Under the pieces are notes generated by a model. The model was not told the origin of the DNA. It was given only the letters and a program-made list of their open reading frames with translations, and made no database searches. Position numbers and translations under genes: made by a program. From Paracentrotus lividus (lineage: Eukaryota > Echinodermata > Echinoidea > Camarodonta > Echinidae), in assembly GCA_940671915.1 (NCBI GenBank), contig CALNVZ010003426.1, forward strand, positions 53,059,396 to 53,123,395: a DNA stretch of 64,000 nucleotides. The letters run 5' to 3'. Below, one piece after another: positions 10,632 to 24,353 of the stretch (its first letter is position 1; each line of letters starts with the position of its first letter).

Positions 10632-12540
10632 CAATTCTACTGATGAATCATAATATTCATGGATTCATTCGGCTTAATGAATATGCATTTCGAATAATGT
10701 ATCGCAGCTAAGCACGTATGTAAACATAAATAGATTATGTTATTTATATATTATTGCACTTTCCATATACACGCTGCCATCACATTAGACGAAAAATTAC
10801 ATTAACACCCATAGAGGGTCTCGCGAAGCGTTTTCAAAGTGGAGGGCTGAGCCCGGAAATAGGGATGTCAAACAGGCTAAAAATCACAAGTAGTTGTCAG
10901 ATTTGCGTTTGGTACATGTTTAATGAAAAGGGTGGGGAAGCGGATTAAAGCCCCTCATCCCGGCTCCGTGGCCTCTGACCCTCACACAATTTTCTCATCC
11001 ATTTTTAGCATGTTTAGAGGAATCAGTTTCACCGTCTGATTAGACAATCATGACAATACAAAAAAATGTAGTTTTGAAGAAGACAAAATCCTATTAGATT
11101 ATCTTTGTCAAAACAATATAGGTATAATTCTATCGATTCTTCCTCTAATCTGATTTTAATTTCCTTAGATAAACCCTGTAATCACTGGATAACTCACTTT
11201 CCTATTCAATAAGTTGATGGGGAAAACCCAAAATGTGTACCTCCGTCACGATTGTAAGCATTTGGAACATTAATTTCAAACTGCGTGCATTTTGGATTTT
11301 ACAAGCCTTTCCGTATATTGTTTTTTTTTATTCATAGCAATCTGACCACATTGTTGTCGACCTTTTTTTGTATATTCTAAAAGGGGAATTTCTTTCATTT
11401 CATTAAATAGATGACTAGACCCGGTGCATTTCCGGAACAAACGGGGGAAAAAAAAAAAAAAAGAATATAAAATGTCCCGAAAAACAAATGAAAATCTCAG
11501 TGAAGTTAGGCTAATCAACACAAGGTCACGTAAAAACGGCAAAATCGTGAGAAGAAAGGTTTCTTTACGTATATTTTTAAGGAAGATGCGCTCCTCAATT
11601 TTCAATTTTGATTTCATTCATTTTTTATTTCCAAAGAGAATATAAGAATATGTCATAAGAAAAAAAAATTAATTGTTCAAGATTTTACCCCCCCCAAAAA
11701 AAAACAAACAAACAAACAAACAACAACAACAACAAAACAAAACAACTCCTCAATAAAAAAATAAATGAAACCTTTTCGTATATTTTTATATGTTCATTCA
11801 CAATCATAGTGTTGTTGATCATTTTTCTATCATTTGAAAGGGAAAGCTTTTCATTCCTGAAATCAGATGACGACCAGATCCGGCCATTCATTTTTTTTTT
11901 TATTTAATTTAATTTCTTTTAAACAAATGCGAAAACAAAAGATAACGAAAGAACCCCCCCCCCCTAAAATCATATTTTTAGAGGTGGGGATGATCAATAG
12001 TAAAAATAAATAAATAAATAAATTTAAAAAAATGCATAAGAGGGCGTCACCATGGGCGTCACGCGTAAAGAAACCAGCATCATTATTATTCCGTTCATTG
12101 CATCTAGCACAGTGATGCCGACCTCAACGTCCTAATGGGAAAGTGCCTACTGTGGATCTATTTCATCTTTTCTTTTTTTTAGTGCGCAAGGACGAGTAAC
12201 GACCGAGTTAGAAACTTTTGACATTTTTTTATTTAAGAATTTTGCATCTTTGACCACGAAGATGCAGAGGTAATGATCACAAACATGTCATATAAGATAA
12301 AAATGAATTTTTGTACGAAAGGATAAGCAAAGAAAATGAGAATCTATCATTTGTTTATCGGGATTCGAAATGAAGTGATGCAACTTTTTTGATCCGAATC
12401 TGTCCGCTCAACAAGGTTTTTTTTTTTTTTTTGTCCGCGGACAAAATAACCTGAAGTACACCAGGCTTTTTAGTCCGCGCGGGTGGATTCTCCTAGGCGG
12501 ACGTTTTATCCTCCGACACCGGTCTATATCTATTGACATT
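10632..12540. other. Block A intergenic sequence, no gene
   Basis: AT-rich sequence colinear, with gaps, to 29240-30710 and 31208-31302. It contains poly-A, poly-C and AAC/AAAC runs near 11690-11740, and the intact TTAA empty site at 12233-12236. No coding sequence is conserved between the two blocks here. Confidence 0.6.
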
Positions 12541-12548
12541 TTCCCTTC

Positions 12549-12570
12549 TCTCTCTCTCTCTCCCTCTCTT

Positions 12571-12607
<37 letters not shown>

Positions 12608-12645
12608 GTCTCTTTCTTTCCCTCTCTCTGTCTCTCTCTTTCTCC
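12549..12645. repeat. CT microsatellite
   Basis: CTCT tract with TTTC and TGTC interruptions. It is the direct counterpart of 41543-41625 and the inverse counterpart of 2946-3145. Confidence 0.95.
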
Positions 12646-12699
12646 CTTCACCTTTCCTAGCTTCTCACCCGTTCCCTCCATCTCTGCCCTGTTACACAA

Positions 12700-14670
12700 A
12701 AGTTATACCTAAACACAATATATTCCATACGCTTCATTATTTTTCTTCAGTTTTTACACGATTTATACTTTAATATTGATCGATCTGTTTTCCATTTCGT
12801 ATATTGTAAATTGTTGGTGTTGTACACCTCAAATTAAGCACAGGATACAAACCAGATATAATTACAACTTTCATATTTTAGTTTTAGTAAAGGAACCATA
12901 TTGCTAAAGATTGTGATGCAATGAAAATAAACATTACGTTTGAACAACAATGATATTGACATGTTTGAACTGTAAAATGTATTCAACTTTTTGTACATCA
13001 AAAACGCATTTTCGAATATAGTTTTAAAGATTTACAGATAAATGTCGACGGAGTAGAGAAATCTATCCACTTATACAGGTATACGTAATTCATTTGACAA
13101 ACATAATATTTATAATTTTTGTTTCAATTTGATTTGATACAGTTTCATTGAAAGTTTACAAGATTACTAGTAAATGAAAAGCCGTTACATTTGAACCAAC
13201 AAATTAAACATAAAATATTCACTTATATAATATATATACATGTATATAAAAGGAAAAACAAAACACAATTGAAAATGAAACATAATACAAAAAGTATATA
13301 TCAAAAATACATGCACAGATAAACACAATTAAGAATAAAATACATACAAAAAGCATGAATCAAAAATACCTATTAAAGGGGAAGTTCACCCTGGAATTTT
13401 ATTGGTCTTAAAAAATGAAGAAAAATAAAAGAAAAATATTAGTGAAAGTTTGAAGAAAATCGACCAAAAAATAGCAAAGTTATGAATATTTAAAGTTTTG
13501 ATTCTGTGACGTCACGTGCGAGCAGCTCTCCCATTGGTTGTGTATGTAAATTCCATAAATTTGTCTTTTTGTCATGGTTCTTGATAAAGGAATGGGTGAA
13601 TTTGATATAGTCATGTATATGAACATATGTTTGATGGTATATCTACGGCACAGGTGACATAATTGATTTCTTCTGAAAAAATGACATTTTATGTAATTTA
13701 CACTACATAACACATAGGAGATCTGCTCGCATGTGACGTCACAGAATCAAAACTTTGAATAGTCATAACTTTATCATTTTTTGGTCGATTTTCTCCAAAC
13801 CTTCATTGATATTTTTCTTTTATTTTTCTGCATTTTTTAAGACCAATAAAATTCCAGGGTGAACTTCCCCTGAACGATTCGAAATAATAATAATAACACA
13901 TGTAGTTACATTAGAGGTGTGAAATACTTTTATCCATGAATTAATTTTTTTCAAGTTAGCGTATTCATATAAAAGAGAGCAATCATTCGAACTATAAAAC
14001 AATAAATTCATGAGATTATAAATCAAATGTATACAGCCCTGTATAAGTGTGTTAATAAACATTAGGCCATGGAATGAGGACCACAGTGTATTAAATGTGC
14101 GAAAATCAAAATTAAAATGATATGAATAATTATATTTATCACATATTATGATACTTGAACGTCATTGATTGAGTTTATAAAAGCCACATTTACATAACAA
14201 AATTAATTATTCAGAATATGAAGTACTTTGTACAGCAATTTAATATTAGATGAATTAGAAAGGTCAAAGGTATATACTGTGGTCGTAATAAAAGCGAGTA
14301 ATAGAATGAATTATTTCACTTTGATTATGTTCGAATTATTTGTATATCTTATACTTATGAATTATTATAACTGAATTATGCCGCTTTATCTTCTAAATGT
14401 ATTCAACTAATGTTTATAAGTAATTTATATAATCATGCATCTTTTTTTTTTTTGTCTTTGTAATGTTGACAACATATCATGTACATTTACTAATTATTTC
14501 AAATAAATTTCAATTCAATTCAATTCAATGTCAAAATTTATATAAAATCAAAGGTCATGTAAAAATGTTGTCGCAATAATATCAATGAAAGCAATACAAT
14601 ATCACGATTTATATTAAACCAAGATAACCAAACGTGATAGCTAGCATAGTAAAGAAGGGTCTTTAGTATA
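12700..14670 (+). repeat. Block repeat, copy in block A
   Basis: Starts after the CT tract and ends at the foldback insertion. It matches 41690-42660 directly and 1690-2940 inverted. It carries AATAAATTTCAATTCAATTC at about 14500-14525, which looks like a LINE 3' tail, with homology continuing on both sides in all three copies. It is interrupted by the TTAA element at 13377-13871. Confidence 0.85.
13377..13871. mobile_element. TTAA-type foldback element, copy 1
   Basis: Inverted ends: AGGGGAAGTTCACCCTGGAA at the left, and the same text inverted at 13852-13871. TTAA stands at 13373-13376, with a decayed TGAA on the right. The interior is also inverted: a GTGACGTCACG-bearing arm is mirrored by ATGTGACGTCACAG, each next to TTTTGATTCTG-like text. 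The inverted copy at 1100-2940 lacks it, giving an empty site. No ORF of note; non-autonomous. Confidence 0.85.
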
Positions 14671-15899
14671 GGTTTTCCCGCTCAATTTCACCATTTCCTC
14701 ACTCAATTACATTTATGTACATTCAAATTCCCGCAGCTGCCGCGTTTGTGCCGGTTGGTTCATACAAATTTTCAATTCGAGCACTTAAATTCTTTTACGT
14801 GCTCGAAAATTTTCGTTCGGCGCACACAGTTTCATTTATCGGCACTAATAGTACATGGGCTAGGGTCGAAACCCTGCACCCCCCCCTGCGACTCATGTTC
14901 ATGGGTATCCTCATGTAGCTATGAGTCTAGTGAATCGGAAAATTGAGTTTAACAGAAAAAAAACTCATTCCCGAGGGACCCCCCATGGAGTTTTTTGACC
15001 ACGCCCATTTTCCTCACTGAAATGGTTTATATTAAGGGTATGTACAAGAAAAACATGTATAACTTTTCGAGATATCATTTTTATGGAACAAGTGACCCCT
15101 CAAAATGTTGGTCTTGAATAGGGCTACAAGGTGATATAAAGATTTTGCAATTTAATGTAACGTAAATGTCACGAGAGGTCAAAAGGTCACATAAATTTAC
15201 CTCTGGCAGAACGCTTTTTCGGTTAAAATATGAATAACAAGGTTTCAATTACTGTCAACTAAATTTGATGAACATATAGACAAAGTTAATGTAATAGAGC
15301 TCAAGAAAATTCATTCCTCTTATATTTGACGTATAACACATCTCATAATTTTTACGCATGACCGCGCAGTGTTCATTTTTACAAAAACGTTACATGACCA
15401 TTTTTACCGAAAAGTAGCCATTTCCTGAATATGTCTGCCTACTGTACGACATATGGCATATGTGAAAGCTACAAACAAATAAAGTTATTTTGATTTAGTA
15501 TTTTGTAAGAACTTAATAAACAAGGTGCTATGATTCGTCAGGTCACTCTGATGGCACACATGACCGGCAATATGTAACACACATATATCTTAGCAACGGT
15601 TGCTATGTAACTTATCCTCCCTAGCAACAGGCTATTTAGATCTTGTTATTTCAGAATAGAGTTTAACAGTTTCTGAGCATCAGAATAGTATTCAATTGGG
15701 CAGTCCACTCCACTGCACTATAGTTTAGGCTGGTAACGGTTGCTAAGCAACACATTTTTAATATCAATTGGGCATAGCAACTCGATATCTTCTGACTGAC
15801 TTTAACAAAAATTTGAACCAAAGTTACATAACTGTATTAATTTAACCCTCCATGACTTTTGAAAATTATATCCATGTTACCATGGGTCTTGTGAATAAA

Positions 15900-16140
15900 C
15901 ACAAGCACAAGCTCACACACACCCACAAACACCCACGCCCTCACACCCTCTCACACTCGCACACACCCTCAATAACACACCCACATACACACACACTCAT
16001 ATTTTAGACAGTCCGGCCCCGTGACTTTTGAAAATTATATTCATGCAACCATTGGTCTGGTGAATGAACAAAAGAACAAGCACATACACACACACCACCC
16101 CTCAACCTCAATACAACCCCCCCCCACACACACACATATT
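15900..16140. repeat. CA-rich tract in left arm (mirrored at 22430-22660)
   Basis: Interrupted CACA/CACCC repeats. The mirrored GT-rich tract in the right arm shows that the tract was present before the arms diverged. Lengths and interruptions differ between arms. Confidence 0.85.
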
Positions 16141-16400
16141 TTATGAGGTCACCCATATCCCCTTCCCCCTGTCTTGGCACCGAAAATGTTTAGATTAATT
16201 TGTTCTGCTCATGAGTTAGGGGTATTCAAACTAAGTTAGCCCAACCATCAGTGCTCAGGCTTGTGAACTACTAAATCAAGTACGTTGTAAATGTTGACAT
16301 TTCTTACAAGCACTTTCGTCCGAAATGTGATCGCGATTAAAAATCTACACGTTAAATCAATTGACTGATAGCTCCCCCGGTGAGGTATCGTTTAAATTGA

Positions 16401-16599
16401 ATGGGCATTTACAAATTCGATTTGAAAGAGTTTAAATTTGACCGAGATACCTATATTAAAATTCCTACCATTTCTAGGGATGGCATCACTTTGTCCTCAT
16501 TGATTTCATACCCCTTTTCAAAGGAATGTCCTAGTTTGAATACAATCAGGGTTCTTTCACATTTTAGCGATCTGTCACTGTGCTATCTGCTTATGGTGA

Positions 16600-16637
<38 letters not shown>

Positions 16638-16682
16638 TATTTTTATTTGATGAGCTTTCATAAATTGATGAAACCCGCTTAG
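16401..16682 (+). other. Arm-conserved open frame of unknown function (left)
   Basis: A 93-codon frame beginning MGIYKFDLKEFKFDRDTYIK, running into an ATT repeat. The mirror frame at 21891-22166 (minus, 91 codons) starts MGIYQFVWKEFRIDRETYIK. Both point inward and share SRDGITLSSLIS and FSKECPSLNTIRVLS. Conservation may reflect only arm homology. I recognise no domain and give low weight to it being translated. Confidence 0.25.
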
Positions 16683-17502
16683 AAATGCTCCCTATTAGCT
16701 AATGACAAATATCACAGCGACTTTGCTATATAACAAAAATGTGAACATGCCTCAAACTGAATTTTCAAGATCATTCCTTTGTGGAACTCCCCTTTTCCAT
16801 GTCCCCATAGTCAATCTACATGGCTTTTTGAAACCGACCCAGGGCTCCACCGCATCTTCTGATCTTTCATCTTTTCTCCTGTTTCCCAAATATTCTCAGT
16901 CATAATTTAGTTACCCCTTTTCACATCTCTGCCTCCTTCCCTTTCCCAAACCTCTTGAAAAAGGATAAAGAAAACAGTCATAACAAACTAATTATTTTGA
17001 GACAACAGATCTTGCAATGGGTGATCAAGATATTGGAAAAAAAAATCATTTACATTTAAGTTATTGATTGGTCCGTAATTTGCATCGGGTATAGTTAGGG
17101 TTCATATCTCTTTTTAGGTAATTGTCCAAAAACCGGCCTGTAGATTAACCATAGGCACATAGAAAAGGGTAGTGCATGCCTTTGCAGTGCTCTGCTGTCT
17201 ATATTAAACTCTTTAAAGTCATTCTGATTTTCAGTCACTTTCTAAGCCAGTTCTTTCACTGAGATCACTTTCATTGAGTACACTATCAGGGTAGGACTCT
17301 GCATCATGTGTATTGACAATTTCTTGAAGTATGTCAACAAATCTCTCAAGCATTACACTCTTATCCCCCATTTCGGCTTTAATATCTTGCTTCTATTGCC
17401 AAGCCAAGTCCATCCATTTTGTCTAGAGAGTTCTGATGCAGGTACATTTGTGCAAGCTTCCAGATTTTTGCCTAAAAAGTTAACAGTGACGCACATGTTG
17501 TT

Positions 17503-18472
17503 CTAGGACGCTTCTGCATGAAGGCCGTGTTGCCAAAGGAAATTATTTTCTTTTCTTCTGTAATACTTGTCCACCGCCGTATTATTCAGCTTCACGATAT
17601 TCTTGTTCCCATACAATCTGTTGATTACATCTGTCGTATCATAGTCAACTGCCCAAGCTCCTCCATCACGTTGATATACACCTTGAATAACCCTGTATGA
17701 TCTTGATTCCTCGGATATTCCATATTCCCTGTAATGCACTTGTGCTATATTACAGCTTGTAAATGCATTCAAGACTAATAAGGCAGACTAGTAACAAGAT
17801 GTACAAGGGACATGGCTAGGGTGGTCAGATCAATCCAACACCTTCTCTTATCTCTACCGGTCTCGAAGATCATGTTGATCCCTTCTAAGACTCTTGTGGA
17901 GACATAGTATAATGAAGCAGGATGAAGAAGATGTTAGAATCGGGGCTCCTCACCCTAACAACCGGAATCCACACTTCTTAGCGTACAAGATGTACAGCAT
18001 GTTTCTTCCTGTGTAGAATGCAACACATCTAGTTCGACACAAGTTTCCTTTTCCATCAGGAGTTAGTTAAAAGACCAATTTGGTGCGATGATGATAACTA
18101 CATGAGGTGCCATAGTTCTGCTGGGGTACAACTGCTTCAATCTCATAAGTGAAGTCTTACAAACCTTGTTGTCATCATTGTTTCCAGTCCTTTGGCATCT
18201 TTGTCTTCAACCAACTCAAATTTGTCACTGACACCTCGTCGCATCCTCTCTACACCTTTCACCGACTCTCTCTTGTAGATGTCAGTATTAAGCACAGTTG
18301 CTGATTGAAGTGGCAGAGATGATCTTTTTGGAAATATCCCCGAAGCTGGCTGGGATTTCAAGTAGAGTGTCGATACAGCATTGTCATCTTTAATGAATTT
18401 AGCCTCGTGGGCATTATCATGTAACTTTGCATCATGAAGGAAGAGAAACCCTTGGATTTGTCTTTTTGACAA
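17503..18472 (-). pseudogene. Outward-facing decayed coding region, left arm
   Basis: Two open pieces on the minus strand, 18472-18143 (109 codons) and 17772-17503 (89 codons), are separated by stops. The second holds VIQGVYQRDGGAWAVDYDTT and a YGNKNIVKLNN stretch. The right arm repeats the same order facing the opposite way. No family recognised: no DDE signature or zinc motif that I can point to. It may be a remnant of a gene the element once carried, or a captured host exon. Frame breaks differ between arms. Confidence 0.4.
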
Positions 18473-18528
18473 GAAATCATTCTGTTAAAGACTGTGATGA
18501 TGCAAAGTTACCTGATCCCAGTTAGGCT

Positions 18529-19420
18529 ATGTCAACTAAAGATGGTTATGCTGTATCCAATACTCTACGTGAAATCTCGGCCACCTTCCAACTAGCATCT
18601 CTGCCCCTTCAGTCAATAGTTGTGCTTATGTACAAGAGCGAGTCGATGAAGGGCACAGAGAAGATCCGACAATTAGGCGTCAGTGACAAACTTGGTTTGG
18701 GTGAAACAAAGAGGCTAAACGATTGGAAACAGTTTCTTACGATAATGACAACAAGGTGCACTTCGTTAGACTTCTCTGATGAGTTTGAAGCAGTTGTACC
18801 TCGGCAGAAACTCTGTCAGGTCATGAAGTTATCATCATTGCGACAAATTTGTCTTTCAACTAACTCCTGATGGAAAAGAGAACTTGTGTCAAACTAGATG
18901 TGTTGCATTCTACATGAAGAAACTTACTCCCGTGTAGTGCTGTACATCCTGTACGCTAAGAGGCGCAGATTAAAGTTTGTTAGGGTGAGGATCCCTGATC
19001 CTGACATATTCTTCATCCTCCTTCATTATACTATGTCTTAGAAGGGACAAACAACATGATCTACCAGACCAGTAAAGGCAACAGAAGGTGTTGTATTGAC
19101 GTTACCACACTAGCCATGTCCCTTGAACATCTTGTTACAGGTCTGCCTTATTAGTCTTCATGGTCTTGAATGCATTTACAGGCTGTAATAGCACAAGATC
19201 ATTAAAGGGAAATTTAAATGTCCGAGGACTCAAGATCATAGAGGGTTATTCAAGGTGTATATCAACGTGATGGAGGAGCTTGGGCAGTTGACTATGAAAC
19301 GACAGATGTAATCAACAGATTGTATGGGAACAAGAATATCGTGAAGCTGAACAATATGGCGGTGGACAAGTATTACAGAGGAAAGAAAATAATTTGCTTT
19401 GGCAACATGGCCTTCATGCA
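18529..19420 (+). pseudogene. Outward-facing decayed coding region, right arm
   Basis: Mirror of the left-arm region. 18529-18870 is open for 113 codons. The DGGAWAVDYxTTDVINRLYG text recurs near 19270-19330, in a broken frame. The two copies diverge from a shared centre, so a single central promoter region of about 60-90 bp could in principle have served both. No function can be assigned. Confidence 0.4.
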
Positions 19421-20429
19421 AAAGCGTCCTAGAACAACATGTGCGTCACTGTTAACTTTTTAGGCAAAAATCTGGAAGCTTGCACAAATGTACCTGCATC
19501 AGAACTCTCTAGACAAAATGGATGGACTTGGCTTGGCAATAGAAACAAGATCTTAAAGCCGAAATGGGGGATAAGAGTGTAATGTTTGAGAAATTTGTGG
19601 ACATACTTCAAGAAATTGTCAATACACATGATGCAGAGTCCGACCCTGATAGTGTACTCAATGAAAGTGATCTCAGTGAAAGAACTGGCTTAGAAAGTGA
19701 CTGAAAATCAGAATGACTTTAACAAGTTTAACATAGACAGCAGAGCACTGCAAAAGCATGCACTATCCTTTTCCATGTGCCTATGGTCAATCTACAGGCC
19801 GGTTTTTGGACAATTACCTAAAAAGAGATATGAACCCTAACTATACCTGATGCAAATTACGGACCAATCAATATCTTAAATGTAAATGATTTTTTTCCAA
19901 TATCTTGCCAGGTCGAAATTCCCATAGGCTCCATTAGAAAACCAACAGAAAATTTCTATTGGTTTCTAATGGTGTCTGATGGATTCTAATGGTTTCTAAT
20001 GGACCATCAGAATGTCAATTGTATTTCAATAGAGACCAATACAATGGGAATATCATAATCCTAATGGACTCACAGAGGACCAATAGGCTTCAATAGATAG
20101 CAAGAGATTATGTTGGTGTCTGGCCATCAACCTCTATTGGTCCAATACAAATTGATTTTCTGGCCCTTGAATTGGACCCATAAACCAATAGAGTCTGATG
20201 GTCTATATTGGTTCCAGGCTGTTGGACCCATAAACCAACACAGACCATCAGACTCTATTGGTCTCTAGGCCTAGTAGTTTCAGGCTGTCCCATATACAAT
20301 TTCTATTGGGGTTTTCTATTTTTCTTGGTTCCCAGTGGTGTCTAATGGTTTCTATTAGTTTCTATTAGCTTTTGTTGGTTTCCATAATTTATTTATTAGT
20401 TTCTATTGATTTCTATTAGCTTGCTTCTG

Positions 20430-20660
20430 TTGGCTTGGGGTCTTCCCACAAGGCTGAGTGCCCTCGAGGCCGAGGGCCCGCGAGGCCCGAGGGTCCGCGA
20501 GGCCCGAGGGTCCACGAGGCCGAGCAGTATATTGCAAAGTACAATATGAGAAAAATCGGTCTCATGGGAAAATACTCGGCCTCGTGGGCGCTCAGCCTCG
20601 TGGGACTCTGCCCCTGGCGGCCTCGTGGGCCCTTGGCCTCGAGGACCCTCCCCGTTGGCA
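20430..20660. repeat. GC-rich GGCCTCG/CGAGGCC inverted array
   Basis: CGAGGCCGAGGGCCCGCGAGG-type units (20455-20523) are followed, after a ~50-bp AT-rich loop, by inverse units such as GGCCTCGTGGGC (20578-20645). It sits in the middle of the TCTATTGG element. Frames across it (Pro/Arg/Gly-rich) are repeat artefacts. Confidence 0.75.
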
Positions 20661-21351
20661 TGTATCAGTTTGTGTTGGCTTATGTCGGTTTGTTGTTGGT
20701 TTCTACTGGTTTCTGTAATTTTCTGTTCAGATGTTATTTCTGACTGGTTTCTATTGGTTTCTGTTGGTTTCTATTGGTTTCTAATGGTTTCTGTTGGTCA
20801 TGAATATTCATAAGCAGTATTCTGAGATTTGGAAAAAAGGTGGAAAATGAATAGAAATATGCAATTTTTAGCCATGTAGCTGGCATTTGGCTTATTAATA
20901 CAATAAAAATATTTTAGTGTTTTATGTTTAACACAATTTCAAATTGATTCATAATGACAATTCTTCATATTTCATTAACAAAAGTGTAATTTGATATTAA
21001 GTAACTGTCTTTCTTCAAACATTTTGCCTGTAGTACTTTATATAGCAGGGGTCGACAATTTGCCAGTAGTAATAGGGCCTTAATATAGGATAGCATAGGT
21101 TAGGATAGGATAGGATACGGTAGGACTCATTGTTAATGTCAACATGTTTCTGTGAGTTGTTAGCCGAAACAATCCAAACGATTTTATTACACTATTTTCA
21201 TTAATTAATTTCTTATTGGTCAATTAGAAAATGTCTATTGGACCAATAGAAAAAATTCTAATGGACCAACAGAAAATGTTTATTGGTCCATTAGAAATTT
21301 CTAATGGTTCTGTGGGTCCCATATTTCATAAACCATTAGAAACCATTAGAG

Positions 21352-21464
21352 CACTGGCGTAAATCCGTAAAGAATGCTTTTCATCAGGGGGGGATGTTAC
21401 ATAATAATACAAAGCGCCATCCCCCCCCTGATGAATAGAATTCGAAAATGGATTTACGCCAGTG
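21352..21464. mobile_element. 113-bp hairpin element with exact 8-bp target duplication
   Basis: Perfect 15-bp inverted ends CACTGGCGTAAATCC, mirrored by GGATTTACGCCAGTG. CATTAGAG is duplicated exactly at 21344-21351 and 21465-21472. An 8-bp duplication and CA.TGGCG ends fit hAT-type mobilisation. The interior is itself nearly palindromic (CATCAGGGGGGG / CCCCCCCTGATG). It is inserted in the TCTATTGG element, making a third nesting level. Confidence 0.9.
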
Positions 21465-24322
21465 CATTAGAGACCAACAGCCCTAATGGTTTCTGATGGT
21501 CCAACAGGCTAATGGAGCCTATGGGATATATATATATATATATTTTGATCACCCATTGCAAGATCTGTTGTCTCAAAATAATTAGTTTGTTATGACTGTT
21601 TTCTTTTTCCTTTTTCAAGAGGTTTGGGAAAGGGAAGGAGGCAGAGATGTGAAAAGGGGTAACTGAATCATGACTGAGAATATTTGGGAAACAGGAGAAA
21701 AGATTAAAGATCAGAAGATGCGGTGGAGCCCTGGGTCTGTTTCAAAAAGCCAAGTAGATTGACTTTGGGGACATGGAAAAGGGGAGTTCCACAAAGGAAT
21801 GAACTTGAAAATTCAGTTTGAGGCATGTTCACATTTTTGTTATATAGCAAAATCGCTGTGACATTTGTCATTAGCTAATAGGGAGCATTTCTAAGTGGGT
21901 TTCATCAATTTATGAAAGCTCATCAAATAAAAATAAATAATAATAATAATAAAAAATTTAAAAAAAATTACTATAAGCAGATAGCACAGTGACAGACCGC
22001 TCAAATATGAAAGAACCCTGATTGTATTCAAACTAGGACATTCCTTTGAAAAGGGGCATGAAATCAATGATGACAAAGTGATGCCATCCCTAGAAATGGT
22101 AGAAATTTTAATATAGGTTTCCCGGTCAATTCTAAACTCTTTCCAAACGAATTGGTAAATGCCCATTCAATTTAAACGATACCTCACCGGGGGAGCTATC
22201 AGTCAATTGATTTAACGTGTAGATTTTTAATCGCGATCACATTTCGGACGAAAGTGCTGGTAAGAAATGTCAACATTTACAACGTACTTGATTTTGTAGT
22301 TCACAAGAGCACTGATGGTTGGGCTAACTTAGTTTGAATACCACTAACTCATGAGCAGAACAAAATAATCTAAACATTTTTCCGTGCCAAGACAGGGGGA
22401 AGGGGATATGGGTGACCTCATAAAATACGGTGTGTGTGTGTGTGTGTGAGAGGGTGTGAGTGTGTGTGTATGTGCTTGTTCTTCTGTTCATTTACCAGAC
22501 CAATGGTTGCATGAATATAATTTTCAAAAGTCACGGGGCCGGACTGTATAAAATATGAGTGTGTGTGTATGTGGGTGTGTTATTGAGGTCGTGTGCGAGT
22601 GTGAGAGGGTGTGAGGGCATGAGTGATTGTGGGTGTGTGTGAGCTTGTGCTTGTGTTTATTCACAAGACCCATGGTAACATGGATATAATTTTCAAAAGT
22701 CATGGAGGGTCAAATTAATACAGTTATGTAACTTTGGTTCAAATTTTTGTTGTAGTCAGTCAGAAGATTTCGAGTTGCTATGCCCAATTGATATTAAAAA
22801 TGTGTTGCTTAGCAAACGTTACCAGCCTAAACTATAGTGCAGTGGAGTGGACTGCCCAATGGAATACTATTCTGATGCTCAGAAACTGTTAATTGAACTC
22901 TATTCTGAAATAACAAGATCTAAATAGCCTGTTGCTAGGGAGAATAAGTTACATAGCAACCGTTGCCAAGATATATGTGTGTTACATATTGCAGTTCATG
23001 TGTGCCATCAGAGTGACCTGACGAATCATAGCACCTTGTTTATTATGTTCTTACAAAATTCTAAATCAAAATATCTTTATTTGTTTGTAGCTTTCACATA
23101 TGCCATAGCACACGTCGTACAGTAGGCAGACATATTCAGGAAATGGCTAATTTTCGGTAAAAATGGTCATGTAACGTTTTTGTAAAAATGAACACTGCGC
23201 GGTCATGCGTAAAAATTATGAGATGTGTTATACGTCAAATAAAAGAGAAATAAATTTTCTTGAGCTCTATTACATTAACTTTGGCTATATGCTCATCAAA
23301 TTTAGTTGACAGTAATTGAAACTTTGTTATTCATATTTTAACCGAAAAAGCGTTCTGCCAGAGGTCAATTTATGTGACCTTTTGACCTCTCGTGACATTT
23401 ACGTAACATTAAATTGCAAAATCTTCATATCAGATTGTAGCCCTATTCAAGACCAACATTTTGAGGGGTCACTTGCTCCATAAAAATGATATCTCAAAAA
23501 GTTATACATGTTTTTCTTGTACATACCCTTAATATAAACCATTTCAGTGAGGAAAATAGGCGTGGTCAAAAAACTCCATGGGGGGTCCCTCGGGAATGAG
23601 TTTTTTTTCTGTTAAACTCAATTTTCCGATTCACCAGACCCATAGCTACATGAGGATACCCATGAACATGAGTCGCAGGGGGGGGGGGTGCAGGGATTCG
23701 ACCCTAGCCCATGTACTATAATGTTTTCGTTCGGTGCACCGACTTCCCTATTCGTTCATTCAATTTAAAACGAAACGGCGATGGGCTTGTATTGCTGCAA
23801 ACAATTTCATTAAGAGGAATCCTATTTTCTACTTTGTGCACAGAATTTAATTAAACTTTATATGTTTTAGAAATATGACCGTTTTATACGGACCTCATCT
23901 TGTAAGGGGCAGATTGTGGAGGTATATAATCTCCCATTTTGTGATCTTATCGTATTATGCAGTTAAATTTTTTTTTTTTTTTTTTTTTACTTCATCCATG
24001 TCTCGAGCACTCTTCCCTTTCATAAACTCTCTCTTATTCCCTCTTCTTTTCCTCTTAAAACAAGTATTCCGTATCAATCTCATCCCTTATCCCATATAAC
24101 ATGCACGAAATGCTCAATGTCTTGCTCTCAAAATTTTTGTATTGCATTTTCTTTTCTTCAATTGTGAAATTGAACTTACAAAAGGCAGTCAGAAATAAAA
24201 TATGACTTGATAATATTCATACAGTGTACGAATTCCTGTACATAACAGACAATTTAATCATTTGGTACAAAAACCAAACCCAAATTAACGAATGTTTTGT
24301 TTGTTGTTACTGTGTCGATACA

Positions 24323-24353
<31 letters not shown>

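Larger units (their letters stand above)
7025..14670. repeat. Segmental duplication block A (holds TRIM gene A)
   Basis: This block matches 25872-31302 and then 41177-42785 in the same order and orientation: 3' flank, TRIM gene, 5' flank, hAT-like small element, AT-rich stretch, CT microsatellite, block repeat. After the foldback insertion at 14671-24691 the match resumes at 24692-24790. Differences are insertions private to one block. Block A lacks the insertions seen in B at 29663, 30712, 31303 and 33702, and B lacks those in A at 10499, 13377 and 14671. The two TRIM genes are therefore a tandem duplicate pair. Confidence 0.9.
14671..18437. repeat. Left arm of the 10-kb foldback element
   Basis: Mirrors the right arm in order: the text near 14880-15010 with 23560-23690, the CA-rich stretch 15900-16140 with GT-rich 22430-22660, 16381-17040 with 21546-22200, 17040-17260 with 19740-19905, and 17260-18437 with 18500-19730. 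Arms differ by scattered substitutions and small indels, so they are not freshly made copies. Confidence 0.85.
19920..21526. mobile_element. Nested 1.6-kb element built of TCTATTGG/TCTAATGG motifs
   Basis: An exact 18-bp inverted pair bounds it: TCCCATAGGCTCCATTAG at 19920-19937 and its inverse at 21509-21526. Inside, short motifs TTTCTATTGG, TTCTAATGG and TCTGATGG recur dozens of times, plus orientation on the left and inverse (CCATTAGA, CCAATAGA) mixed in toward the right. The left arm of the host element is uninterrupted at the matching place (near 17028-17040), so this is a later insertion. A (TA)n run abuts the right end. No ORF with recognisable function. Confidence 0.8.
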